Source: Panaeolus papilionaceus (taxonomy: Eukaryota > Basidiomycota > Agaricomycetes > Agaricales). From it: a stretch of DNA of 64,000 nt. The DNA lies in contig JADNRZ010000001.1 in assembly GCA_015501605.1 (NCBI GenBank), forward strand, positions 2,046,001-2,110,000, read 5' to 3'. The notes beneath the pieces are model-generated. The model was given only the letters and a program-made list of their open reading frames with translations. It searched no databases and was not told where the DNA came from. Positions 1 through 10,804 of the stretch are shown here, piece after piece. Made by a program: the position numbers and the translations under genes. Every line of letters starts with the position of its first letter. The first letter of the stretch is position 1.

Positions 1-902
1 GAAGGCAGAAAGAAAGCAACTATACCTTTGATCTTTGCTTCTGTCGTTTCTCTGTTATGTGCCACATCGACAAGCGAGAATCGAGGGGAGGCTTGGCTTA
101 ATCCCTAAAAGAGTATTCGTCGGGTGAGCGCCTATAAGACATCAATTGAAAATCAAAGAATCATATGGGACATACGGCCAGGAACGCCTGATATTGATCA
201 TTGGTACAAAAGTTATTGGAAGCGAGATCTTCAGCGATTTCTGCTTTATTAAAGAAAATAGTGGTCCAGAATGAAAGGTGGCCATAAACATGAAATTCCT
301 CGTTGGATAGTTGCTCAGCAATTGCTTGAGTTAAACGTTGAGCAGCCGCTCTGCCCCCTAAATACCCCTGATTGAAATACTCGCGATTAAAAATAAGCTC
401 GTCTCCATTAATTATACACAGGATGAGCGCGCTCTGGTTCTAGCGTGGGAGATGGTGACCCTGGGGTTCAGCGAACACGTCAAACAGCAAGGCGAAAAAG
501 AGGGTTAACACACATTTTTGAAGTAGTCCAAGCTTGCAATCTGCCTATTAAGAGCAGACACTTGCACATTATGTGCCTTCACTTGACGTTCTGAAGCCTC
601 TATAACGACTGAATGTGCCCGTTTCCAAACCAAAAGTTCGACTTCGAGTTCTGCGACGCGATTTTCAAGGTCCGTATTGCGTCTTAGAGTTGCAGAGGAG
701 ATGTCTAATAGATACGTGTCAACGATAGAAGGAAACTGAGTGGTTAAAGAAGGTGTATACTCAGTAACCTAGACAAGGTCTCATCCCTGTAAAGAGAAAG
801 ATGATGAAGCGCTTATATGAGATACGCGGTTAAGCGAGAGTTACTATGCGTGAGGACGGACCAAACTTGTTGACTTGCCTCACCCGTTGTTTGGGTGGCC
901 AT
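1..902 (-). CDS. CCCH-finger family protein with DUF7923-like domain, copy A (partial, 3' end off the window)
   Basis: I joined the exons by hand. Exon blocks can be read at about 760-514 (coiled coil, with repeated Arg/Glu/Leu such as NTDLENRVAELEVE), 433-173 (start of the globular domain, with NGDELIFNREYF and GGRAAAQRLTQAI) and about 98-27 (FSLVDVAHN, then AKIK). A donor at 26 leads out of the window. The same order of coiled coil, an xxGDxxIF strand, an AAxxLT helix and a VDV...AKIK strand occurs in the next gene, so the two are tandem paralogues. In agaric fungi this domain precedes C-terminal CCCH zinc fingers, which here would lie to the left of the window. The start at 902 (MATQTTGEASQQVW) and the first intron are uncertain; I could not find a clean first splice. 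The role is unknown; RNA binding is inferred from the fingers in the paralogue. Confidence 0.6.
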
Positions 903-1318
903 TAGATGGGGGAGGGAGGAAAGAGGATGGAAGAGGGATGAGGGAAGGAAGGAACAAGGGAGTTGTTGAATGGGAGGGGGCTTTAAACCATGACTGGTGT
1001 TCAAAGTAAAATGAAGACCCAAAAGGCCTTCTCCGGGGTCTTTTTCCTGAGCAGGAAGGCTGTTTTCGAAAATGGAAGTGACAGGGCAATAAGTGGGTGA
1101 TAATTTTATTATCCTATATACTTACTTTACAATTCTCAGTCACGCAAATTCCATTAAATCGAATAAAATTCTTGACATATTTCAAACAAATTACAAAACC
1201 ATATCTATACATAACTAGTTCAATTCAAACCTTAGTAGGATTGCTTTCAACCTTGTGCATGTCACCTGTTCAATCAACTAGGATCAATTCTCTACTTCCA
1301 ACCCACTTTGAACAACTA
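903..1318. other. Intergenic gap between the CCCH paralogues
   Basis: This gap lies between the presumed start of copy A and the stop of copy B, so it should hold the copy A promoter and the copy B 3' end. It has a purine-rich run (about 905-965) on the plus strand, which reads as pyrimidine-rich on the coding strand, as is usual for fungal 5' leaders. I see no further gene. Confidence 0.5.
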
Positions 1319-3317
1319 CTAACCTCCAATGAACTTGCATCGATTCTGTTTTAGAAAGTGACATTTCGGTGCCATGGGGCATTGGTGTCCATAGCAGCAA
1401 TCTTCACCCCAAGTGCAAACATCACCTGCGCAAAAAAAAAAAGAGGATCTTTAGCTTCATACACGCTCGAAACTCTAATTTATATACCTTTATTCTTCGC
1501 CGGACACGGCGACTTCTTCGCATTCACTCGAATCTCTTCATAGTGTTCTGCTCGAAGGTCATAGTCATGAGCGTATTTGCATTCATCACCGTGTTTGCAC
1601 GTAGACAGGTAGTAGAGCGTGCAGGGAGGGGGCTTATCTGGCAACATGCTAGGGTGAATTCTCCGCACGTAAACTGAATCATCAAAATGTGACTCACGTT
1701 TGGATAGAGACTGAATATACCGTGGAATATTCGAATGTCATGGAAATATGGATCAGGTCCCGGAAAGCACAGTAAACGTAACCACTTACGATATTGGGGT
1801 TGATTCGTCGGCCTGTCGAACTCCCAACGGAGGAGCGGCGAGAAGGGATACTTTCAATCTCATCACTACTTGACCCAGAGTCTAACTCGGGTGTCGATAA
1901 TCGCTTAATAGATTTCTGAAGCGCTGAAGAGTAACTAATAGTCGATCGACGCTCCCTAGTGGCCATATCGGTCTCTGCGTTGGCAAAAGGTAGTGCTTCA
2001 AAGTCTTGGTCAACAGCGCCAGAAGCTTGCTTTTGAGGAAGTGTCCCGTCATCCATTACGCGAGGAGAGCCCAGAATGGGGGTCGATGCGGCTAGAGCGG
2101 CAGAAATTCTGGGGGAGGGAGGGTTTCCGGTTCCAAGTTTCTGTGACAAAAACAGATCTGGAATTGTGAATGAAGGAAGCTCGAGCTCATTAATTCCGGC
2201 TGCCATTTCCGTGTAGGAACGCAACAGGATCAGTTTATGCTTAAAGCCAGCCGTCAACTGTGTTCTCAAAGTCGTCACGTAGCCATTATCATGACAGCCT
2301 GATGGAAATGCAAAACGATGTAAAAATGGTGACACGACGAACAAAATAGTGGACTTCACCTCCAAATATTATCTTCTCGGTCTGTGGAAGTTTAATCTCG
2401 TCTTCTAATAAGGCTAAGCCGCCATTCTAGTTAGTAGGGGGCGTATGCAGGAAGCGGTGGCGGACTCGAACGAACCTTTAATTTTGGCGTCTGCTGCTTC
2501 TTTCGCGCTGCCGACGTCTACCAAAATATAGCGGTCCGCCGCTTGATTAAAACCAACCATAAACTCTTCAAAACGCGCCTTCGCGATCGCATGCCCCATC
2601 CGTCCTAACGCATCCACGAGCCCACGCTTGTTTAAGAATACATAAACCCAGAGTTGATATTGATGGACACCGTTGGTCGTATTGAGATATTGCGCAATGG
2701 AATCGGTGAGCTTCTCTGCCGCCTGATGGCCTCCAGCCTGGCCTTGACCGATGAGCTGGGTACTGAAGATGGCGCCGTCTCCGTCAACAAGAGCTATCAC
2801 ACGGTGACCCTGTTGAATTCGATCTATCAATTGAGCTCGGACGACAGTGCGTCAAAAAGTGCATACTTTCAGTTGACTCTCCAAGTACTCTCTCTGCCGG
2901 TCCATATCTTGTTGAAGCTGCTCATGCTTTCCCTTGAGGTCAAAGAAAGCATGCTTGTAGACGCCCAGATCGTCATTCAAACGTTGAACAAGGTCTCGAT
3001 TCGCTCCATCACTTTGCATAAGGTTGAGAATTTCCTCTGATATAAAGCATGAGTCGCATATGGAATATCGCTGGAACAGGGCAAACCAACCTCGGAGTTG
3101 CTCAAAGTGGTGAACTCTGTGGATCGAGATTCGCCTAAATATGGGGAAGCAACAACATATAACGGAGAAACTTTACGCACATCCCTCTCGGCGCATTGGT
3201 CTGGGGGAGCAGATCCCCGTTGTTTGGCGGAGCTGTAGAAGGAGGTGGTTGAGGAATTGTGGCAGATTTATCGAAGAACATGAGTGTTAAATCGTCAATA
3301 TTGTTAAAATTCTGCAC
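1319..3317 (-). CDS. CCCH zinc-finger protein with coiled coil and DUF7923-like domain, copy B
   Basis: Reading from 3317, the N-terminus is MQNFNNIDDLTLMFFDK. A coiled coil follows (about 3130-2870, including NRDLVQRLNDDLGVYK). The globular domain runs over about 2850-2170, with VIALVDGDGAIF, a VDVGSAKEAADAKIKG strand, and GCHDNGYVTTL and LILLRSYTEMAAG after further introns. A Ser/Pro-rich linker (about 2160-1800) precedes two fingers: C-x7-C-x5-C-x3-H at 1624-1565, and a C-x8-C-x5-C-x3-H finger split by an intron near 1480-1430. A last Cys/His tail ends at the TAG at 1319-1321. Tandem CCCH fingers usually bind RNA or DNA; the domain itself has no assigned function that I know of. One oddity is an in-frame TGA at about 2851-2853, between the coiled coil and the domain, with no good intron to remove it. 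The gene may be a fresh pseudogene, use a tiny intron, or contain a sequence error. Confidence 0.7.
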
Positions 3318-4196
3318 GGCTGGCAGGTTCGTAAACGGGTTGTGTACTGCAATCTGGGAAGGGCCCTTTTAAGCAGATTGAAGGAGAATTTAAAGCCACA
3401 CCGCAGGGGCATGCTGATCACAAGGTTTCCAGCAATCTTGAAACATGAAGGACTGACGAAACCAGATGAGACGCACCGCACGTTGCAAACACGAGCCAGT
3501 ATAGTGGAGATATCGCAACGTGTATAGTTTTTTTTTTTGTTGGAAGAATTTGAGTAGTTGAACGAGTTAGAAAGGAATGTCCTTCGAGCTAGTCTCTTAA
3601 CAAGGCACATACGAGAAAGACAATCAAGTAAGTTGAGAAAAAGGCGATCCTAAGCCTTGTTTCAACGAATATGAGTAGAAATACCTATGAATTTGGGAAT
3701 TTGGAACCAGCTACAGGAGTATGACACGTAGCAGGGTATAAATGAGATCAACGTGCAAGAAACGCGTTTCTTTTCATGAAAGTTAAGGTTGCAAGTGGGG
3801 TGACCCTATTAGAAGGGCAAAGGTCTGGATTAGGTGCTTTCCCATTGCAAGTTCCTTCAAGTCACCGTCAATGTTGGTTTGTGTCACCAGTGTGTCAATT
3901 GATCAAATTCACAGAAGAGTCAGCAGACAAGCCACGTTGAAAGTGAAGAATGACTGTTGTAACAATCCAAGATACCTCGCATTCTCAGCAAAGGTTAGTC
4001 TAAAGATGAAACTGAGTCAAGGCGGAAATAGAGGCATGCTGTGACTTGTGACTTATGTTCTATATGCGTGACTGTTACTTTACGCGTTGAGACGCGTTTG
4101 TGACAGGTTCGAATTCCTCTCCTTTACTTTCTTAACTTCCATCTCGGCGACACCTTCATCTTTCAACTGGTTTCAATATTTATTTAACAATTTAAT
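3318..4196. promoter_or_regulatory. Divergent promoter region, CCCH copy B / CDT1-like gene
   Basis: This is an 879-base gap between two divergent starts. Three ACGCGT hexamers lie here: at 3762-3767 inside the perfect 16-base palindrome AAGAAACGCGTTTCTT (3757-3772), and a pair at 4082-4087 and 4092-4097, about 100 bases before the CDT1-like ATG. ACGCGT is the MluI cell-cycle box bound by MBF in yeasts. I see no gene; short open frames here are unconvincing. Confidence 0.55.
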
Positions 4197-6098
4197 ATGT
4201 CAGACCTTTATACTTCACTCAATCTATCTCCCAAGAAGAAACGCCCGCTATCTGATGACGGTGTCATGTCACCCAAGAAATTACGGAGAGTGTAAGTTAT
4301 TTTCAACCCTTGCCATGAACTCGACCTCATTCTACCAGAGCACCTGCAACTCCCATGTCTGTATCGCGTGATAAAGTAACCACGAGCTCAGGTAGCTCTC
4401 AAATATCTCTACCGGCGCCTTTAGTGCGTCTTTTCACCATACAGACCGCCCTTCAACACGCATTGTCTCATGCTTTGGCAACATGTGCTATTTCACCGAC
4501 CACAGATTCTGGAATAGTCCGGAACGTTTTGAACCATATCTCAGCCACAACTTATAGTGGATTTACCTCCTCTTTCGAAATCGATGACTTGAAACGTTTG
4601 TGTTGGATCTGGGAATGGGATGGCAAACAGCTGGATAACAATTCCGAGTCTGGTATTGAGTTGCTGGAAGAAGAAGAAAACCCTTTTGTAGACTCGCCAA
4701 CAGTCAAAACTGCATCTTCAGACTGGACCCGTGGCTCGATGGGTTTCATTATAAGCCCCGCAACTCATTACTCTAAAACGGACCGAAAGCGCATACCAGC
4801 GTATGGTATCGGTATTGAAGTAGAAATGGACCTTGACAAGGACATGAGAGGCGGAATGGCAGCTGTTGCGCGCTGGACTGCTGCCTCGGAACAACGTCGC
4901 ATTCAAGTTCGTGATAAACTCGATCTCTGGGTCAAGGTGCGCCCAACAGCGACCACATTAATTCAGCCATGTGTTCACCCGTATCCAGCTTCACAGTGAT
5001 GCAATACAAATCCCTGAAGTCCCATGTGCTGATATCCCAGATCTAACCCCTCCTAAAATATCCAACCTAACAAGGACGTTAGCATCCTGCTCGCCGTCTG
5101 CGGTCGTGAACACGCTTAAATTTCCGGAACCACCATCCTCTCCTTCCAGTTCCCCGGGGAAAAAGTCTGCCCGACCATTCGCCCAACCCCCTGCCATTGA
5201 CCTTTTACAACAATTGCGATCTCCTAGCAAGAGATCCTCATTGGTATTCCCACAAACTCCGTCCAGGCGAGACAGGTTTGGGATACCAGGGTCGGGCGCA
5301 GAACCTCCACAAACACCCTTGTCGGCTCTCGCTTCACCCTTTAAAAACGATACGCTACCGTCTCTGCCCTCAACACCACAACGATCTGCAGAGGGCACAC
5401 CTGCTCAAACGCCTTCAACTTCCCGGAGAGATGCCCTCTATGAGCGTATTCGACAGCGCTCTTTGTCCGCATCTCCAACTAAAAGAGCGCGTCCAGATAC
5501 CCCAGAATCTAAAATGACGCGTGACCAGCTGCTAAAGATGACCCAAGATGAAATGCGAAGGCGGTGTCTTCTTGGACGGCTTGGTGGAGTGGCGGAAAGC
5601 ATCTGGATGTGAGTGTCATACATTAACCTATTGGCTGCAAACAATGCCGTTGACCACCTTCTCTTTCACAGGCTATTCTCCAACCCTACAGCAAGTGGTT
5701 CATCGACGCCATCTCGAAAACGGAAGGCGCTACCCATGAAAGAGGTTGTAACCGCGATCATCAAATCATCCCCTGTTCCAATTTCAAATGCAGAAGCTCA
5801 GGAATCTATTTCCATACTTCTGCAATTGTGCCCGTTCTTTCTTAAGAAGCTTGACTTCTCTGGTGATGAATGGCTTGAAATGCCAGCCTCTGCTCCCCAG
5901 GCACCTCCAGCCACGACCATTGATGCATCCCCCACGAAACAGAAATCCACGATCCCCGCAAGTCCCGAACGCCTGAACCCCAAGGATGACAGCGCTCACG
6001 AGCTGGTAACACGCAGTCCGCGCAAGGTGAAACGAGAAGCTGGAGGTCTTCGTGAAGTCAGGGAAATAATTCGCAGAGAGCTGGAGCTTCAAGATTAA
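4197..6098 (+). CDS. CDT1: DNA replication licensing factor CDT1-like
   Basis: There are four exons (4197-4291, 4339-4936, 4989-5608, 5672-6098) with good GT-AG joins and an exact 580-codon total (579 residues). The N-terminus has two SPKK-type basic motifs ([11 protein letters not shown] and SPKKLRR), plausible CDK sites or a nuclear signal. The central part (about residues 45-230) carries a region with [23 protein letters not shown], which fits the CDT1 winged-helix fold with its helix-rich region and Trp-rich strand. A long disordered Ser/Pro/Thr part with many TP and SP sites follows. The C-terminal 140 residues form a second winged-helix-like region and end in the conserved helix [19 protein letters not shown], as seen in fungal CDT1 relatives. 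CDT1 loads MCM2-7 on origins in G1. Paired ACGCGT boxes upstream fit G1/S transcription. Assignment is by pattern, not by search. Confidence 0.62.
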
Positions 6099-6209
6099 TA
6101 TGCTGTGCTTGATTTATTGTATTTTCTCTCTATCACTTTCTTCTCTTCGTAATCATGTCGTCGTCTGTCGCTTTGTACAAAATTCCCATTGTTATATATT
6201 CTATGTATT

Positions 6210-7235
6210 CTAATTCTGAAATCGCTGGTGCTTGCTGTTGACGGATTGCCTGAAATTCTTCCAGACCTCGTCGAGGCGAAGTAGTGCAGCGACGTGCCCT
6301 CCTGGGAGGGTTTCAAGCCGTGAATTCTGATAGCTTTTCTGGAGCCACTTTGCCATGGCTTCAGGAGCACTGCGTTCTCCAGCTGGTGTGACGATGAAGA
6401 TCGGCCTGTGGTTGTGATCGTCATCTAATTCTGCAGGATGGAATCCCCAGTCTCCGTGGACGTTATCCGCCATGTCCAGCCAACCCACCCATGAGTCAGC
6501 GACGCTATCCACCATCTCCGTAGCCATCTCTCGCTCCAATTCCCCCTCTTTCCATCCATACTTTCCCCTCCAATTTGCGTACAATTCTTTGTCAACCTCG
6601 TCCATCACATCAAACAATGTGCTTCGAATCAAATGTTCAGCCTTTTCAACGGTACGTAAATGGAATGTCATGCTAAGAAGCACCAATCGTGGAACAACCT
6701 TGAAAGGAAGATATCGTGATGGTGGTCCCATTGCAATGTAATTCTCCGATGTCATTTCTGCGGTATAATCATGGTGGTATTTGAATGGCGAAAGTGGGGC
6801 GATGAGGAGACAACCAGAGATACAACGGCCTAAAGGGAAGAGTTCGAATGGCGCGCCATATAGCATTTGTGCGGGTACACTGCCGTATGATATGCCAACC
6901 AGATATATCTTCAGGCTGAGATCATGGGGATGGAGGTGGTCCACTAAAGCTGTGATATCAGACGCGATGCACTCGTGATAGGGAATTGATTTGTTGCGAG
7001 GAGAAGACCTTCCCCAGCCATGGAGAGTAGGTGAAATGATGTGAAGTTTTTCTGCCTGTAACGCTGGGGTTATGTATGGCGTGCGCCCGACTCCGAATGC
7101 GCTGTGGAAATGAATGACGACTGTCGAGCTCGACGGATCACCGGCCTCGGTATACGCTAGTGTTCGTTCATCAGGGAGAACAAGATAATTTTCGGATTTG
7201 GAAGCGACAGATGATGATGGTGTAGAGAAACCCAT
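6210..7235 (-). CDS. Alpha/beta hydrolase, single exon
   Basis: This 341-residue intronless frame starts MGFSTPSSSVASKSE. It has an alpha/beta hydrolase layout: a strand with VVIHFHSAFG (about residues 39-48) as the oxyanion region, HGWGRSSP (72-79) as in the common HG.G.S motif, the nucleophile elbow G-I-S-Y-G with Ser116, a late strand RPIFIVTPAGERSAPEAM that should carry or flank the acid, and GGHVAALL with the catalytic His at 314. There is no signal peptide or membrane segment, so it is likely cytosolic. The substrate cannot be told; the family covers esterases, epoxide hydrolases and many others. It converges on the CDT1-like gene with 111 bases between stops. It has no introns, unlike its neighbours. 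Confidence 0.85.
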   Translation of the reverse strand: MGFSTPSSSVASKSENYLVLPDERTLAYTEAGDPSSSTVVIHFHSAFGVGRTPYITPALQAEKLHIISPTLHGWGRSSPRNKSIPYHECIASDITALVDHLHPHDLSLKIYLVGISYGSVPAQMLYGAPFELFPLGRCISGCLLIAPLSPFKYHHDYTAEMTSENYIAMGPPSRYLPFKVVPRLVLLSMTFHLRTVEKAEHLIRSTLFDVMDEVDKELYANWRGKYGWKEGELEREMATEMVDSVADSWVGWLDMADNVHGDWGFHPAELDDDHNHRPIFIVTPAGERSAPEAMAKWLQKSYQNSRLETLPGGHVAALLRLDEVWKNFRQSVNSKHQRFQN

Positions 7236-7552
7236 AATGCGAAGAGAGCTTGCTTTTCCTCATAGGGGACACAGAGCCTATTTATGGGATTTCTGTCAAA
7301 AGTGGCTGCGCCGATGTAGCATCACCGAGATGCATCCCGCTCAAGAACCTACTCTCACGTACCCCGAGTCACCTTTTACTTGCAGTTTCGGTGACTCGGG
7401 ATTACCCCAAATCCATGGCCGGAGCCTGTGCATTTTTACCCATGACGCACTGGACTGTATGAGAGACAAGGTACATCACATGAATATTTATTCTGTTATG
7501 TTACACGAGGATATGTAGCTCACGGGAGTGTTGGCGCGGACGGCATCGGACT
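7236..7552. promoter_or_regulatory. Upstream region of the hydrolase with a perfect 11-bp inverted repeat
   Basis: CCCGAGTCACC at 7363-7373 is mirrored by GGTGACTCGGG at 7390-7400 around a 16-base spacer. Each arm contains GAGTCA/TGACTC, the core of bZIP (Gcn4/AP-1-like) sites. It lies 128 bases or more upstream of the hydrolase start and downstream of the oxidoreductase stop. No gene is seen. Confidence 0.5.
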
Positions 7553-9256
7553 TTACGGTTGAGTGGGGTTGGACATCTCTTTCCTGATCGTCGTTTCGAA
7601 AGAAGGGTAATCCACAACGGTACCCTTGAGGCGACTTTCTTCGGCTGCGAAGACTGTGAGGTGGCTTTTGACAACCTCGTCTATAGTGGTACCGAGCGCC
7701 ATCTGCTGATTGGTGCGCACCGCCTCCACAAAACACCTAATCAGCCCCAGATCACCCCCGCCGTGACCCCCGCCTTCATTCCTCGGATTATGCTTGATGG
7801 CGGAGCGTTTCCGAAAATCAGAGACAGTAAAAGTATTCATGTTTCCTATTATTTCTCCGTGGCTGAAATGAAGCCTAGTTTGACGATCACATATCGCGTC
7901 CGTAAAGGCGACCATGGTAAAAGAGGCCGTAGACCCGTTCGAGAATTCGATATTGACGACTTGATTGTCACAGACGTCATTTGCACTCTCGTAGACGCAG
8001 CGTCCGTAAGGCCCATTTTTAAGTGCTTCTGTAACATTTTCAATGTCCGGCAAGCCGTCAACTATAGTCTCCACTGGCCAGCCAGAATTTCCGTGCGAGA
8101 CGGGATCCAAGTATACTGATTAAGGGAATTTAACTGGGGATGATGGTCATTGAATGAAATATGCGTACTCTTTTTGGCACTATATGGACAGTCTCTTTCA
8201 ATGGGGCAGTCTAAGCACCTAGTACTATTCCCAGCCGCAGTTGGCTTCGCGCTCTGGCGGAAATGGCGAAGGGAACCAAATGATGAGATCTTCACCGGAA
8301 TGGCAGGTTTGAACCAGTGGCAAAGGAGATCGATATCGCTGTGAATTCGGGGTGAGTGGGTGAAAGTACTGCAATCAAATAGACAAAAGGACTTGCTGGC
8401 AGCATTTGGTCATGAGAGAAAAAGAACTTGTTTTTTCATTACACCAGTTCCCCCGTACGTACGAATGAGCGAAATGATAATATCCCACTGGCTCGACCTG
8501 AACGACATTGACTAGCTCTCCGAGGCTTCCTGAACGAATGATGTCTGTAATTTCTTTGGAATAAGGCGAATAACGCATGACTTGACAAGGGGAAATGAAC
8601 GAGGGTCTAGGGGTGATAACCGATAGTGAGTTGCTTACCATGTCCCATTCCAAAGATCGCGCCGGAGCCCTTGACTGCAGCTTCCATCTTGAGACAATCT
8701 AAGGGCTTGGTTGCCATTGGCTTTTCGCACAGAACGTGATACCCTTGTTTAGAAAATGCTTCTACAACTTCAAGGTGCATATGGTCTTGGACGGCGACGA
8801 TGACGGCGTCTGCCAAACGTTTACCAATTGTACCTATTGTCTCAGAGGAGGCAGCCAATAATTCCTGCCAATCCTCAAAAACGAGTGTTTGGTCAATATC
8901 GTGGAGTTGTGCAAAATGCTGCCTTGTTCTTGGACGGGGTTCGGCGATCGCCACAATTTTACAAGCCTCCGGACTTCGAAGGGCATATTTGGCATATGCC
9001 TACATTCAGGAGAGGAGGCGATCCGTCAACACCTGGTGCATGAACAACATATATCCAGAGGGATCTTTACCTTGCCTCGTTGACCACAGCCCACGACGAC
9101 GATTGTTACAATATCATCATTTGGGGTTGTTATTGGTTTGACGGACTGCACTTTTGCCGCATCCTTTACCGGAAGGCTGTTGTTATTGAATGGTGAATCA
9201 GAGAGACGTACAGAGCGCCGCCATAGATTCTTGGTATTTGCTATTATGGAAGACAT
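7553..9256 (-). CDS. Gfo/Idh/MocA-family NAD(P)-dependent oxidoreductase
   Basis: There are five exons (9256-9071, 8999-8639, 8580-8397, 8338-8169, 8115-7553), summing to exactly 488 codons (487 residues). A Rossmann fold starts at about residue 48 with IVTIVVVGCGQRGKAYA (GxGxxG-like). The family hallmark EKP lies in VLCEKPMATKP, and the GHV...MRYSP...I..G.LG linker and a C-terminal beta-sheet domain follow. The short Cys-rich segment CLDCPIERDCPYSAKK is typical of a subgroup of this family. Members oxidise or reduce sugars, inositols or related polyols with NAD(P); the substrate is not predictable here. Intron 3 (8396-8339) uses GC-AG ends. The start at 9256 (MSSIIANTKNLWRR) was chosen over an upstream in-frame ATG at 9304; a short basic N-terminus could be a targeting sequence. 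Confidence 0.88.
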
Positions 9257-9392
9257 CAGTGAACAAGAAGGATAAGCGTATCGACAGGGTCGATGCTTGT
9301 ACACATACCGTCTCGTACGTGGCTATGATGGTGATGATGGCTGTTGTTGGACAAAAATAGAAATCACAACTTCTTTGTATCACTTGTAACTT
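9257..9392. promoter_or_regulatory. Short divergent promoter, oxidoreductase / 412-residue unknown
   Basis: Only 136 bases separate the two divergent start codons, so both genes probably share this promoter. It includes the sequence before the alternative oxidoreductase ATG at 9304. I recognise no specific box. Confidence 0.4.
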
Positions 9393-10731
9393 ATGCCTCG
9401 CATTCTACCTCGACTAATAAAAAACATACAGGAAAAAAAAAGTAGAACTCAAAACTTTCCATTTCCTTCAAAATCTCAGAAGAATAAACGTTCATTGTAT
9501 AAAAACATTTCAAATTCACCATCTCTTCATCCTTCTAATTATTCAAGCTCCATTCTTCTCCATCCCAAAAATCCTATCATCCATTCCAACATTTATCAGC
9601 GCCATAAGACACTACCCCCTTCAATACGACGGCCTAATACAAAAAAGATAAATGCACCGGACGTCGCCCGACAGAGAACGAAAGAGGAAACAGAATGGTG
9701 GTCCAATCCATATCGTGCGTCTCTGTCTTGACAATTGATGTCTACTAACTTCTTTAAGTGAGAATGCTGGCGTCTCCTATACGCCAATGCTTTGTGACAG
9801 AAAGATACTTGCCGACAGGTACATTTTGATTTGTGAAGACCGACATAGGATTAATTGTATCCTTGATTTTACAGATTTCCTTGTCCGACTTGGGCCAATG
9901 AGATTGCCCTCCAGTGACGCGAAACCTCAGGCCATTCTTTCCCCTGATGGAATACTACATTCCAAGTATACTGCACGCAAAGTAGGAAAGGGGACCTACG
10001 TGTTTTGCTGGAGAAAAGCTGTCGAAGAACTACCCACAACTGCTTACAAGCGCATTTCCCAACATTTACACCTGCCAGACTCCCTTGCCGACTATGTTGC
10101 ACACCTCTTGCGTCTGCGTGTTCTCCAGGAGCTAGAATTGCTAACAGAGCAAGTAGAATTTGTCGCCAAAAGAGGTTTCAAACATACCCCGGTTCTGCGA
10201 AGACTGACTTACGAAGAGTGGGGGCAGCTCCAGTCAACAAATAAGCTTCATTGCGAGAGGCCACTAGCTATCCTGATTGTTCCGCCTCTCAGGAAAAGAA
10301 CAGACGCTGGAGAGAAACCGGCTCCATCCATGTCCCCTTTGCCACCCCAGGATCAAGAATACCCCCAAGACCCTCCCTCCATTTGTGAAATGTTATCTTC
10401 AGCGCAGCGTGCATCTACCCTCTCAGGATCTCTACCCCAGCGCATGACGCCACTTTACAATGCGGTTTCGACATTTCCCAGCAGATCCCAGCGTGCAGCA
10501 CTCCATGCTTTGTTGTTACGACTCCTTACGGCTGAAAGAATGATTAAGCGCCAATCCGCAAATACTTTGAGTAAAACTTTCAAAGGTTCTAGCTCAATGA
10601 AGTCCAGCCATGCGTTCTTGCTATCGTCCTCCCTTGATCAAGATCAACATGGCGATCCTGCGGCGCTTTCTGTTGCTTTGTGGAGATTGCATATGTATGA
10701 GCGCTCCTCTTGGTCAAATATAATAACGTAG
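9393..10731 (+). CDS. Uncharacterised protein, possibly mitochondrial
   Basis: There are three exons (9393-9714, 9759-9818, 9875-10731), summing to exactly 413 codons (412 residues). The N-terminal 90 residues are rich in Lys, Arg, Ser and Asn with almost no acids (MPRILPRLIKNIQEKK start), consistent with a mitochondrial presequence. A compact conserved-looking motif spans the two introns: WWSNPYLRMLASPIRQC, then VTERYLPTDFLVRLGPM. A helical middle part with TYVFCWRKAVEELP and a Leu-rich helix after residue 195 follows. The C-terminal 150 residues are Ser/Pro-rich and less ordered. I do not recognise the family. The Cys and Thr placed before LP.DFLVR look like a conserved core of a fungal mitochondrial protein, but that is an inference. 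It converges on PRE3 with 73 bases between stops. Confidence 0.75.
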
Positions 10732-10804
10732 CAAGCTCGTGGTACATATCATTAATGCTCAGTGGTTCGACTAGAAAATACATTGAAATATGCAGAGGAG
10801 TTCT

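Noticed and set aside
4100..4125. GGTTCGAATTCC resembles a tRNA T-loop
   Set aside because: No acceptor stem, D-arm or anticodon arm can be folded upstream; it lies in the CDT1 leader.
7559..8119. A 186-residue plus-strand frame opposite the oxidoreductase
   Set aside because: It is a shadow of the last exon of the real minus-strand gene.
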